The notes: generated from the sequence alone by a model not told the origin. A stretch of DNA of 64,000 bases from Actinomadura madurae (GCF_900115095.1 NZ_FOVH01000006.1:62001-126000), one strand, 5' to 3'; counted from the first letter of the stretch, positions 53,001-62,209 are shown. Program-made: numbers and translations.

Positions 53001-56000
53001 GGAGGGCGTCGGCATCGACGACGACTTCTTCGCGCTCGGCGGGCACTCGCTCCTGGCGACGCGCGTCGCCGCCAAGGCCCGTGCCGTCCTCGGCGGGTCG
53101 CTGTCCATCGCGGACGTCTTCGAGGCGCCGACCGTCGCGGCGCTGGCGCCCCGGCTGGTCGCGGCCGACACCGTCCGCGTCCGCGACGTGGAGAGGCCGG
53201 AGGTCGTCCCGGCGTCGGCCGCGCAGCGAGGCCTCTGGCTGGAGGAACGCCTCCGCGGCCCGTCGGCCTCCTACGCGCTGCCGCTCGGGCTCCGCCTGCA
53301 CGGCCCCGTGGACGCGGACGCGCTCGACCGGGCCTTCGGCGACGTCGTCGCGCGCCACGAAGCGCTGCGGACCCTGCTCGTCGAGGGGCCGGACGGGCTG
53401 CCGGTCCAGAGCGTCCAGGGCCCGGACGTCCTCGCCCGCCTCGCCGTCGTCGACGCGCGCGCCGAGACCCCCGAGCGGCGCGCGGCCATCGAGAAGGACG
53501 CCGCCTCCCACATCTTCGACATCGGCACCGACCTGCCCGTCCGCGGCACCCTCGTCCGGACGGGAGACGACGACTGGTCGCTCGTCCTCCTTCTCCACCA
53601 CGCCGCCGCCGACGAGTGGTCCTTCACGCCCCTGCTCGCCGACCTCGCGCACGCCTACGAGGCCCGCCGGGACGGAGGCGACCCGGGCTGGGAGCCGCTG
53701 CCCGTCCAGTACGCCGACTACGCGGCCTGGGAGCGCGAGGCCGCGCCCGACCCGGCGCCGCAGCTCGACTTCTGGGAGGAGACCCTCTCCGGGGCGCCGG
53801 AGGAGACGCTCCTCCCGTTCGACCGGCCGCGTCCGGCGGAGGCGAGCCACCGGGGCGGGCTCGTCCCGTTCCGGCTGCCGGCCGCCGGGGCGCGGCGCCT
53901 GGCCCGCGAGACCGGCACCAGCGTGTTCATGGTGCTGCACGCCGCCGTCGCGGCGCTGCTGCAGCGGTCCGGGGCGGGCGACGACATCGCGCTCGGCTCG
54001 CCCATCGCGGGACGCGCCGACGAGGACCTCGCCGGCCTGGTCGGCGTCTTCGTCAACCCGCTCGTCCTGCGCACCGACCTGTCCGGCGACCCCACGTTCG
54101 CCGAGCTGCTCGACCGGGTGCGGACCGCCGACCTCGCGGCGTTCTCGCACGCCGGCGTCCCGTTCGAGCGGGTGGTGGACCGGCTCGCGCCCGAGCGGTC
54201 GCTCGCCCGCAGCCCGCTGTTCCAGGTGATGATCGTCCACCAGCGGCTGGACGACGTGCGCCTCGCCCTGCCGGGCGTGCGCGCCGAGCCGTTCCTGCCC
54301 GAGACCGGCGGCGTGAAGTTCGACCTCGACCTGTACTTCGCCGAGGGCGACGACGACGTCGAGGGGTTCGCCGCGTTCGCCGCCGACCTCTTCGACGCCG
54401 CGACCGTCGAGCGGCTGCTGGACGACCTGCACGCGCTGCTCACCCAGGTCACCGAGGTGCCGGACCGGCGCCTGTCGTCCCTCGGGGCGCCCGTCGAGCA
54501 CCCCGACACCGCCCGCGAGCTCCCCGCCCGGACGGTCGCCGCCCTCATCGAGGAGCAGGTCGCAAGGACACCGGACGCGACCGCGGTGGTGTTCGGCGAC
54601 GCCGTCCTCACCTACGCCGACCTGGACCGCCGCGCCGAGGCCCTCGCGGACCGGCTCGCCGCGGCCGGCGCGGGGCCCGAGCGGGTCGTCGCGCTCGCCC
54701 TGCCGCGCTCGGAGGAGTTCGCCGTGGCGCTGCTGGCCGTCCTCAAGACGGGCGCGGCGTACCTGCCGGTCGACCTGGCGTATCCGCCCGCCCGCGTGCG
54801 GATGATGCTGGACACCGTCCGCCCGCTGCTGGTCCTCGGACAGGACGAGCCGCCGCTGGACGCGCCTCGCCGCGCACGGCCGGACATCCACCCGGACCAC
54901 CCGTCCTACGTCATCTTCACCTCCGGATCGACCGGCACGCCGAAGGCGGTCGTCGGCACGCAGGGCGCCCTCGCCAACCGGCTCGCCTGGGGGACGGGCC
55001 TCGCCGCCCCCGGGGTCCGCGTGGCCAAGAGCTCGCCCGCGTTCATCGACGGGACGACCGAGCTGCTCGGCGGCCTCGCCGCCGGGGACGCGGTCGTCAT
55101 CGCCGACGACGCGACCGCCACCGACGCCGTCGCGCTGGCCGACTTCATCGAACGGCACCGGGCCGGGCTGGTCACGCTCGTCCCGAGCCTGCTCGCCGCC
55201 CTGGTGGAGAACGGCCCGCCCTCCTCGGTCACCACCTGGATCAGCAGCGGCGAGGCGCTGCCCGCCGCGCTCGCCGACCGGGTCCCGGGACGGCTGGTCA
55301 ACCTGTACGGCTGCTCGGAGGCGGCGGGCGACAGCCTGATCGCCCTGCCGGGCGACGGGGACGGCGGCCTGCGCCCCATCGCCAACACCCGCGCATACGT
55401 CCTGGACGGCGCGCTCCGCGAGGTCCCGGTCGGGGAGCTGTACCTCGCCGGCGACGGCCTGGCGCGCGGCTACCTCGGCGACCCCGCCCGCACGGCGGAG
55501 CGGTTCGTCGCGAACCCGTTCGGCCCGCCCGGCTCCCGCCTCTACCGGACCGGCGACCGCGTCCGGCGCCGCGCCGGCGGCGGGCTCGACTTCCTCGGCC
55601 GCGCCGACGAGCAGATCAAGATCCGCGGCTTCCGGATCGAGCCGGGGGAGGTCGAGGCGGTGCTCGCCGCCCAGCCGGGCGTCCGGCGGGCGGCCGTCAC
55701 CGCGCACCGGTCACGGCTCGTCGGCTACGTGGCCGGCGACGCCGACCCCGGCGCGCTGCACGACGCGCTGGGCACGCTGCTGCCCGACTACCTGGTCCCG
55801 GCCGAGCTGGTCGTCCTGGACGAGCTGCCGCTCAACCCCAACGGCAAGGTCGACCGGCGCGCCCTGCCCGAGCCGGGACGCCCGTCCGGCGGGCGGGCCC
55901 CGGCCACGGAGGCGGAGCGCGTCCTCGCCGCGCTGGCCGCCACCGTCCTCGGCCGCGACGCGGTGGGAGCGGACGACGACTTCTTCCGGACCGGCGGGGA

Positions 56001-59000
56001 CAGCATCAGCGCGGCGCTCCTCGTCGCCCGCGCCCGCCGCGCCGGGCTGTCGTTCACCGTCCGGGACGTGTTCCGGCTGCGGACGGTCGAGGCCCTGGCG
56101 CGAACCGCCGGAACGCCCGCCGGCGTCGCGGGCGCGCAGGCCGCGGAACCCGCGAGCGAGCTTCCGCTGTCGCCGCTCCAGGAGGGCCTGCTCTTCCACC
56201 TGATGATGGCCGGGGAAGGCCGCGACATCTACGTGCAGCAGGCCGTGGTGACGCTGTCCGGCCCGGTCCACCCGGAGCGGATGGCGCTCGCGGCGCGGGC
56301 CGTGCTGGAGAAGTTCCCCAACCTGCGCGCCGGGTTCCGGACGGACGGCGACCGCGCCGTCCAGTTCGTCCCGGACGACTTCGACGTCCCCTGGACGCAC
56401 GCCGACGTCACCCCGGACGGCCTCGGCGCGTTCGTCGACGCCCAGCGCGCCGAGCCGTTCGACCCGGCCGAGCCGCCGCTCATCCGGTTCGCCCTCGCCA
56501 GCCTGGCCGAGGACGACCACCGCCTGATCCTCACCTCCGAGCTGATCCTGCTGGACGGCTGGTCGGGCGGGCTCCTCGTCACCTCGCTGCTCGACTCCTA
56601 CACCGACGCCGAGGCCGAGGCCGCACGTCCCGTCCCGTCCTTCCGCGCCTTCCTGGACTGGGTGAACGGCCGCGACAAGGACGAGGCCGTGGACGCCTGG
56701 CGCCGCGCGCTCGACGGCTTCGACGAGCCCGCCCTCGTCCGGCCCGGCCTGGTCGACGCCCCGGCCGACCTCGCCAACGCCGGGGAGGTGCACCGGGCGC
56801 TGCCGGACGGCCTCGCCGCGCGCCTCGACGGCGTCGCCCGGGAGCAGGGCGTCACTCCCGGCACGCTCTTCGAGACCGCGTGGGGCCTCGTCCTGATGGG
56901 CCTGACCGGGCGCGACGACGTCGTGTTCGGCGCCTCGGTCTCCGGCCGCCACCCCGACGTCGACGGCGTCGAGTCCATGGTCGGCCTGCTGTTCAACACC
57001 ATCCCGGTCAGGGTCCAGGCGGGGGCGGCGGACGCGCTCGCCACCATGCTCGACCGCGTCCAGGCCGCCCAGTCGGAGCTGTTCGACCACTCCTTCGTCG
57101 CCCTCGCCGACGTCCAGCGCGCCACCGGGCTCGGCACGCTCTTCGACACGCTGTTCGTCTTCCAGAACTTCCCCGGCATGCCCACCGACCGCGGCTTCGG
57201 CCCCGGCGGAGCCCTGCGCGTCACCGGCCGGGAGGTCCGCGACGCGACCCACTACCCGATCACCGTGGTCGTCGAGCCGGGCGCCGCCCTGCGCGTCATG
57301 TACCGGGGCGACGCGTTCACCGGGGCCGAGGCCGAGCGGATCACCGACCGGTACGTCCAGGTCCTCCGGCGGCTCGCCGAGGCGCCCGGGGAACCGTGCC
57401 ACCGCCTCGACCTGCTCGTCCCCGAGGAGCACGAGCGGCTCCGGCGGGACTGGGAGGACGCCTGGCACCCCGTCCCCGAGCTGACGGTCGCCGAGCTGCT
57501 CGCCGAGCGGGCCGCGGAGCGGCCGGACGATCCGGCGCTCGTGTCGCTGCCCGGCGTCCGGCTCACCTACGGGGAGCTGAACGCCGAGGTCAACCGGCTC
57601 GCCCGGCTGCTGCTCGCGAACGGCGCGGGGCCGGAGAAGGTCGTCGCCCTGGCGTTGCCGCGCTCGGCCCAGATGGTCGTCGCGCTGTTCGCCGTCCTGC
57701 GCACCGGCGCGGCCTACCTGCCGCTGGAGCTCGACTACCCCGCCGACCGCCTCGACTACATGCTCCAGGACGCGGCCCCGGCCTGCCTGGTCTCGCACCG
57801 CGGCATCGCCGCCGGTCTCACCTACTCCGGCCCGACCCTCGCGCTGGACGACCCGGAGATCGCCGCGTCCCTCGCCGCGCAGCCCGGCGCCGACCTCGCA
57901 CCGGACGAGCCGCCCGGTTTCGCCCCGGGCACCCCCGGCCGGCTCGACCACCCCGCCTACGTCATCTACACGTCCGGGTCGACGGGCCGCCCGAAGGGCG
58001 TCGTGACGCCGTACCGCGGCCTCACCAACATGCAGTACAACCACCGCGCGAACATCTTCGACCCGGTGGTCGCCTCGGCGGGCCGCCGCCTGCGCATCGC
58101 GCACACGGTCTCGTTCTCCTTCGACATGTCGTGGGAGGAGCTGCTCTGGCTCATCGAAGGCCACGAGGTGCACGTCTGCGACGAGGACCTGCGCCGCGAC
58201 GCCGAAGCCCTCACCGCCTACCTGCGGCAGCACCGCATCGACGTCATCAACGTGACCCCGACTTACGCCCAGCAGCTCCTGGACGAGGGGCTGCTGGACG
58301 GCGGGCACCGGCCGCCGCTCGTCCTCCTCGGCGGCGAGGCCGTCCCGGCGTCGGTGTGGGACCGGCTCGCGCAGGCCGAGGGCGTCCTCGGCTACAACCT
58401 CTACGGCCCGACCGAGTACACGATCAACACGCTCGGCGGCGGCACCGAGGACAGCCCCACCCCGACCGTCGGAAGGCCGATCTGGAACACGCGCGGCTAC
58501 GTCCTCGACGGGTGGCTGCGTCCCGTCCCGCCCGGCGCGCCGGGCGAGCTGTACATCGCGGGCGCCGGGCTGGCGCGCGGCTACCTCGGCCGCGCCGACC
58601 TGACCGCCGAGCGCTTCGTCGCCGACCCGTTCGCGGGCGGCCGCATGTACCGGACGGGCGACCTGGTGCGCGTCCGCGCCGACGGCAACATCGACTTCCT
58701 CGGCCGCACCGACGACCAGGTCAAGATCCGCGGCTACCGGGTGGAGCTGGAGGAGATCGAGACCGCGCTCGCCGCCGAGCCCGGCGTCGGGCAGGCCGCG
58801 GTGGTGGCCGCAGAGACCGACGTCCCCGGGGTGAAGCGCCTCGTGGGCTACATCGTCCCGGACGGCTCGCGCGAGGGCGCCGCCGAGGAGCAGCTCGCCG
58901 AGTGGCGGCAGATCTACGACGCCGAGTACACCGAGGTCGGCACCGTCGTCCACACCGAGGAGTTCGCCGGCTGGGACAGCAGCTACGACGGCGCCCCCAT

Positions 59001-62000
59001 CCCGCTGGACGACATGCGCGAATGGCGCGAGACGACCGTGGAGCGGATCCGCTCGCTCCGCCCCCGCCGCGTCCTGGAGATCGGCGTCGGCGCGGGCCTC
59101 CTGCTCACCCGCCTCGCGCCCGGCACGGAGGAGTACTGGGGGACCGACTTCTCCGAGCCCGTCATCGCCAAGCTGGTCCATGATCTCGGCGAAGCCGCCG
59201 GGGGGTCTGGGGGGTCGCCCCCCCAGGGGTGGCAGGATCTCGGTGCCGCCGGCGGGGCGTCCGGGGCGCCGTCCCCCCAGGGGTGGCACGACATCGGGCC
59301 GGATTCGCCCGTGCGGCTCGCCTGCCGGCCGGCGCACGACACCGGCGGCCTGCCCGAGAACCACTTCGACACCATCGTGATCAACTCGGTGGTGCAGTAC
59401 TTCCCCGGCGCCGCCTACCTTCAGGACGTCATCGGCAAGGCGATGCGGCTGCTCGCGCCGGGCGGGGCCCTGTTCATCGGCGACGTCCGCGACCTGCGCA
59501 CGGTCCGCTGCCTGCACGCCGCCGTCCAGCTCGGCCGCGGCGGCGGCGACCTGGAGGCGATCGACCGCGCCGTCCGGATGGAGAAGGAACTCCTCCTCGA
59601 CCCGGCCTTCTTCTCCGCGCTCCAGCCCGGCGGGGACGTCCCGGCGCGGGTGGACGTCCTCATCAAGCGCGGCACGCACCACAACGAGCTGACCCGGCAC
59701 CGCTACGACGTCGTCCTCCGCAAGGAGGCGGCGCCCGCCCCGGACACCCCGGTCCGCGACTGGACCACCCTGGACGCGCTCGCGGACCGGCCGGCCGGGT
59801 CGCTGCGGGTCCGGCGGATCCCCGACCCCCGGCTGTCGGGCGAGGCGGCCGCCCTGCGGGTGCTCCGCGACGGCGGTTCGCCCGACGAGGCGCGGGAGGT
59901 GCTCGCCGCGGCCCCCGCCGGGGTCGAGCCGGAGACGCTGCACGCGCTCTTCCCGGACGTGGTCCTCACGCCGTCCGACCGGGCGGGATGCTACGACGCC
60001 GTGTTCGGCGGGGGAGCGGCGTGCCTTCCGGCGGAAGCCGGGCGCCCGCCCGCCTCCTATGCCAACAACCCGGTCGCCGCGCGCGACCACGGCGTGCTGG
60101 CCGCGCGGGTCCGGGAGAGCCTGAAGGGGCGGCTGCCCGGCTACATGGTGCCGAGCGCGATCATGACGCTGGACGCGCTGCCGCTCACCGTCAACGGCAA
60201 GCTCGACCGGCGCGCGCTGCCCGCCCCCGGCCAGGAGGGGCGGCGGCGCGCCGGACGGCCGCCCCGGACGCCCGTCGAACGCCTGCTCTGCACGCTGTTC
60301 GCCGAGGTCCTGGACGCGCCCGGCGCCGGCATCGACGACGACTTCTTCGACCTCGGCGGGCACTCGCTGCTCGCGACGCGGCTCGTGGGCCGGGCCCGCG
60401 CGGTGCTGGGCGCCGAGCTGGCGATCCGCGACCTGTTCGAGGCGCCGACCGTCGCCGAGCTGGCCGGGCGCCTGCACGGCCGCGCCGGAGCGGATCCCCG
60501 GCCGGTCCTGGAGCCCAGGGAGCGGCCGGAGCGGATCCCGCTGTCGTCCGCGCAGCGGCGGCTGTGGATGCTCGACCAGCTGCTGCGCGAGGACGACGGC
60601 CCCCGCGACGCCTACCACCTGCCGCTCGCCGTCCGGCTCCGCGGGCCCCTCGACCTCGCCGCGCTCGAAGCGGCCGTCGGGGACGTCACCGCCCGGCACG
60701 AGAGCCTCCGGACGGTGTTCGCCGAGCACGACGGCGCCCCCTACCAGCGGATCCTCGACCCCGAGGACGCGCGTCCGGTGCTGGAGGTGGCGACCTGCCC
60801 GCCGGAGGAGGTCATCGCCAGGCCCTTCGACCTCGCCAAGGACATCCCGCTGCGGGTCGCGGTGTTCCCCGAAGGGGAGGACGAGCACCTGCTGCTCGCC
60901 GTCTTCCACCACATCGCGTTCGACGAATGGTCGTTCGGGCCGTTCGCCCGCGACGTCGCCGAGGCGTACGCGGCCCGGCTGGACGGGGAGTCCCCCGGCT
61001 GGGAGCCGCCGCCCGTCCAGTACGCCGACCACGCGCTGTGGCAGCGGGAGCTGCTCGGCGACCCGCTCGACCCCGGGAGCGTCCACGCCCGGCAGCTCGA
61101 CCACTGGGCCAAGGCCCTCGCCGGCCTGCCCGAGGAGATCCCGCTGCCGGTGGACCGGCCGCGCCCCGGCACCGTCGGGCAGCGCGGCGGCACCTTGACC
61201 GCCGACCTGCCGCCGAGCCTGGCCCGCGGCCTCGGCCGGCTCGCCCGCGACGCGAACGCCAGCATGTTCATGGTGTGCCAGGCGGCGGTCGCCGCGCTGC
61301 TGCACCGGACGGGCGCGGGCGACGACATCCCCCTCGGCAGCCCCGTCGCGGGACGCACCGAGGACGCCGCGCGCGACCTCGTCGGCTTCTTCGTGAACAC
61401 GCTCGTCCTGCGCGCCGACGTGTCCGGCGACCCCACGTTCGCGGAGCTGCTCGCCCGCGTCCGCGAGGCCGACCTCGCCGGCCTCGCCAACCAGGACCTG
61501 CCGTTCGAGGCCGTCGTCGAGGCGCTTCGCCCGCGCCGCGTGCCGGGCCGCAACCCGCTTTTCCAGGTGATGGTCGGGTACGAGAACCAGGGCGTCGGCG
61601 ACGTGCGCTTCCCCGACCTGGAGCAGCGGGAGGCGCGTTTCGGGCCCGGCGCGGCGAAGTTCGACCTGGACTTCATCTTCCGCGAGGTCCCGGACGGGCT
61701 CCGCCTGATCGTCGACTACTCCGCCGACCTGTTCGACCGGGACACCGCCGCCGCGCTGGCGGACGGCGTGATCGCGCTGATCGCGGCCGTCGCGGACGAC
61801 CCCGGCACGAAGGTCGCCGCGCTGCCCGCCGAGCTCACCGCGCGAACCGTGACCGCGCAGCCGGCCGCCACCGCGTCCGGCACCGCGTCCGGCACCGCGT
61901 CCGGCACCGCGTCCGGCACCGCGTCCGGCACCGCGTCCGGCACCGCGTCCGGCACCGCGTCCGGGGACCGGGAGGCGGCGCTGTGCCGGATCTTCGCCGA

Positions 62001-62178
62001 GGAGCTGGGCGTCCCCGAGGTCGGCCCGGACGACGACTTCTTCGACCTCGGCGGCCACTCGCTGCTCGCGATGCGGCTCGTCCGGCGCATCCGGCTGGAA
62101 CCCGGCTGCGCGGGCCTGAAGATCGCGACCCTGATGGCGGCGCCGACCGTGGCGGGCCTGCTCGCCCGGCTGGAGTGA
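50050..62178 (+). CDS. Siderophore NRPS, C-A-PCP, C-A-PCP, C-A(MT)-PCP, C-PCP
   Basis: 4,042 residues. Module 1: C (HHIAWDG), A pocket read as D-I-L-Q-L-G-M-I-W-K (Gly-like), PCP Ser in GGHSLLA. Module 2: C (HHAAADE), A pocket I-D-T-T-I-S-L-G-D-K without Asp235 (beta-Ala-like), PCP GGDSIS. Module 3: C with SELILLDG in place of HHxxxDG, A pocket D-M-E-N-L-G-L-I-N-K (as N5-hydroxy-Orn), interrupted after the A8 motif by a methyltransferase (LEIGVGAGLLLTRLAPG), PCP. Module 4: C (HHIAFDE), a TASG-repeat linker, PCP, no A domain, no thioesterase. GTG 50050 is chosen; GTG 50020 is ten codons earlier. It extends the salicyl-azoline made by the starter NRPS. Confidence 0.93.
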   Translation: MQEQKTTARRRELMRRMMAEAGLGSDIARLTPRGSDGPAPLSYAQQSMWLHHRTFPDSPAYNVCLLVRMSGPLDTDALREALRGLIRRHAVLRTVYAEREDGTVQIVTDDDSLGLAPVPCDDAEARAAELAATPFALRDERPIRLELLRLDDEEHALVLVVHHIAWDGMTWGSLSRDLSALYRAAVTGEPDGLPPLDVQYADYAGWEQRRPLSEDDLAYWRARLDPPPAPLDLPADHPRGAVVSERGGRRARLFDDAVTEGMRRLAASENLTPYMVMMAGYAVLLHRYTGAEDVAIGSSVMNREHAEVERLVGNFGNTLVLRTDLSGAPTFREVLRRVGRTVTEGFAHQALPYDRIVQELRPARGRGRSAFFDTMLLFLAQEIGELDLPGVTSSWTHIHNGTTHFDLSLEAFVRAQGMTVEATFRRELFDDARIDALLAHLETLLAGALADPDRSIGALEIMDARERALVERANATDRTLPETNVVALFEEQAARTPDVTAVEAGARALTYAELDARSSALAAELRGRGAGAGSVVALALPRTADLVVALLGVLKSGAAYLPLDLGHPADRLAYMLDDAGPLCAIVTGETAGLLPDGTDLLVLEGPGDARHDAGAAPQPDELAYVIYTSGSTGRPKGVAIPHRALTNFLIATKAQLRLTPGDRLVAVTTIAFDIAALELFAPLISGATIVLADRADVRDPAALAALLEDATIVQGTPSLLGTLDPAALKGLRVLVGGEALPPALAESLADAASLATDMYGPTEATIWATSADLPASGIGRPFWNTRAHVLDARLRPVPPGVPGELYLAGEQLARGYVGRPDLTAERFVADPFGEPGSRMYRTGDLARRARDGSIEYLGRTDDQVKIRGFRIEPAEVQAVLAAQPGVAQAAVVVREDRPGDARLVGYYVPSEEVDEPALRDALAKALPEYMVPSALVALDALPRTVNGKLDRAALPAPEAEVSGRAPRDAREAALCAIFAELLGVEGVGIDDDFFALGGHSLLATRVAAKARAVLGGSLSIADVFEAPTVAALAPRLVAADTVRVRDVERPEVVPASAAQRGLWLEERLRGPSASYALPLGLRLHGPVDADALDRAFGDVVARHEALRTLLVEGPDGLPVQSVQGPDVLARLAVVDARAETPERRAAIEKDAASHIFDIGTDLPVRGTLVRTGDDDWSLVLLLHHAAADEWSFTPLLADLAHAYEARRDGGDPGWEPLPVQYADYAAWEREAAPDPAPQLDFWEETLSGAPEETLLPFDRPRPAEASHRGGLVPFRLPAAGARRLARETGTSVFMVLHAAVAALLQRSGAGDDIALGSPIAGRADEDLAGLVGVFVNPLVLRTDLSGDPTFAELLDRVRTADLAAFSHAGVPFERVVDRLAPERSLARSPLFQVMIVHQRLDDVRLALPGVRAEPFLPETGGVKFDLDLYFAEGDDDVEGFAAFAADLFDAATVERLLDDLHALLTQVTEVPDRRLSSLGAPVEHPDTARELPARTVAALIEEQVARTPDATAVVFGDAVLTYADLDRRAEALADRLAAAGAGPERVVALALPRSEEFAVALLAVLKTGAAYLPVDLAYPPARVRMMLDTVRPLLVLGQDEPPLDAPRRARPDIHPDHPSYVIFTSGSTGTPKAVVGTQGALANRLAWGTGLAAPGVRVAKSSPAFIDGTTELLGGLAAGDAVVIADDATATDAVALADFIERHRAGLVTLVPSLLAALVENGPPSSVTTWISSGEALPAALADRVPGRLVNLYGCSEAAGDSLIALPGDGDGGLRPIANTRAYVLDGALREVPVGELYLAGDGLARGYLGDPARTAERFVANPFGPPGSRLYRTGDRVRRRAGGGLDFLGRADEQIKIRGFRIEPGEVEAVLAAQPGVRRAAVTAHRSRLVGYVAGDADPGALHDALGTLLPDYLVPAELVVLDELPLNPNGKVDRRALPEPGRPSGGRAPATEAERVLAALAATVLGRDAVGADDDFFRTGGDSISAALLVARARRAGLSFTVRDVFRLRTVEALARTAGTPAGVAGAQAAEPASELPLSPLQEGLLFHLMMAGEGRDIYVQQAVVTLSGPVHPERMALAARAVLEKFPNLRAGFRTDGDRAVQFVPDDFDVPWTHADVTPDGLGAFVDAQRAEPFDPAEPPLIRFALASLAEDDHRLILTSELILLDGWSGGLLVTSLLDSYTDAEAEAARPVPSFRAFLDWVNGRDKDEAVDAWRRALDGFDEPALVRPGLVDAPADLANAGEVHRALPDGLAARLDGVAREQGVTPGTLFETAWGLVLMGLTGRDDVVFGASVSGRHPDVDGVESMVGLLFNTIPVRVQAGAADALATMLDRVQAAQSELFDHSFVALADVQRATGLGTLFDTLFVFQNFPGMPTDRGFGPGGALRVTGREVRDATHYPITVVVEPGAALRVMYRGDAFTGAEAERITDRYVQVLRRLAEAPGEPCHRLDLLVPEEHERLRRDWEDAWHPVPELTVAELLAERAAERPDDPALVSLPGVRLTYGELNAEVNRLARLLLANGAGPEKVVALALPRSAQMVVALFAVLRTGAAYLPLELDYPADRLDYMLQDAAPACLVSHRGIAAGLTYSGPTLALDDPEIAASLAAQPGADLAPDEPPGFAPGTPGRLDHPAYVIYTSGSTGRPKGVVTPYRGLTNMQYNHRANIFDPVVASAGRRLRIAHTVSFSFDMSWEELLWLIEGHEVHVCDEDLRRDAEALTAYLRQHRIDVINVTPTYAQQLLDEGLLDGGHRPPLVLLGGEAVPASVWDRLAQAEGVLGYNLYGPTEYTINTLGGGTEDSPTPTVGRPIWNTRGYVLDGWLRPVPPGAPGELYIAGAGLARGYLGRADLTAERFVADPFAGGRMYRTGDLVRVRADGNIDFLGRTDDQVKIRGYRVELEEIETALAAEPGVGQAAVVAAETDVPGVKRLVGYIVPDGSREGAAEEQLAEWRQIYDAEYTEVGTVVHTEEFAGWDSSYDGAPIPLDDMREWRETTVERIRSLRPRRVLEIGVGAGLLLTRLAPGTEEYWGTDFSEPVIAKLVHDLGEAAGGSGGSPPQGWQDLGAAGGASGAPSPQGWHDIGPDSPVRLACRPAHDTGGLPENHFDTIVINSVVQYFPGAAYLQDVIGKAMRLLAPGGALFIGDVRDLRTVRCLHAAVQLGRGGGDLEAIDRAVRMEKELLLDPAFFSALQPGGDVPARVDVLIKRGTHHNELTRHRYDVVLRKEAAPAPDTPVRDWTTLDALADRPAGSLRVRRIPDPRLSGEAAALRVLRDGGSPDEAREVLAAAPAGVEPETLHALFPDVVLTPSDRAGCYDAVFGGGAACLPAEAGRPPASYANNPVAARDHGVLAARVRESLKGRLPGYMVPSAIMTLDALPLTVNGKLDRRALPAPGQEGRRRAGRPPRTPVERLLCTLFAEVLDAPGAGIDDDFFDLGGHSLLATRLVGRARAVLGAELAIRDLFEAPTVAELAGRLHGRAGADPRPVLEPRERPERIPLSSAQRRLWMLDQLLREDDGPRDAYHLPLAVRLRGPLDLAALEAAVGDVTARHESLRTVFAEHDGAPYQRILDPEDARPVLEVATCPPEEVIARPFDLAKDIPLRVAVFPEGEDEHLLLAVFHHIAFDEWSFGPFARDVAEAYAARLDGESPGWEPPPVQYADHALWQRELLGDPLDPGSVHARQLDHWAKALAGLPEEIPLPVDRPRPGTVGQRGGTLTADLPPSLARGLGRLARDANASMFMVCQAAVAALLHRTGAGDDIPLGSPVAGRTEDAARDLVGFFVNTLVLRADVSGDPTFAELLARVREADLAGLANQDLPFEAVVEALRPRRVPGRNPLFQVMVGYENQGVGDVRFPDLEQREARFGPGAAKFDLDFIFREVPDGLRLIVDYSADLFDRDTAAALADGVIALIAAVADDPGTKVAALPAELTARTVTAQPAATASGTASGTASGTASGTASGTASGTASGTASGDREAALCRIFAEELGVPEVGPDDDFFDLGGHSLLAMRLVRRIRLEPGCAGLKIATLMAAPTVAGLLARLE
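59182..59289 (+). repeat. 54-bp in-frame tandem repeat within the methyltransferase
   Basis: Two copies of an 18-codon unit (DLGEAAGGSGGSPPQGWQ, DLGAAGGASGAPSPQGWH) and the start of a third (DIG). The DNA contains the GC stem-loop CTGGGGGG-TCG-CCCCCCCAG. It is inserted between the SAM-binding strand and the PVRLACRPAHD strand. Confidence 0.8.
61870..61965 (+). repeat. Eight copies of a 12-bp repeat, linker of the last module
   Basis: ACCGCGTCCGGC repeated 8 times (the last ends in G), coding for Thr-Ala-Ser-Gly x 8 between C4 and PCP4. The copies are identical, so copy number may vary between strains. Confidence 0.95.
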
Positions 62179-62209
62179 GGGGGCTCATACCGGCCCACCC
62201 ATTGCGTAG

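Noticed and set aside
52618..55707. Long minus-strand frame opposite NRPS modules 1-2
   Set aside because: Same antisense GC artefact.
53616..59183. Long plus-strand frame in another phase of the NRPS gene
   Set aside because: Arg/Pro/Ala-rich product without domains; the other phase carries all NRPS motifs.
55711..62058. Very long open frame on the minus strand opposite the large NRPS
   Set aside because: Antisense frame created by high GC at third codon positions; Val/Gly/Arg-rich product without any domain, while the plus strand has clear NRPS motifs throughout.
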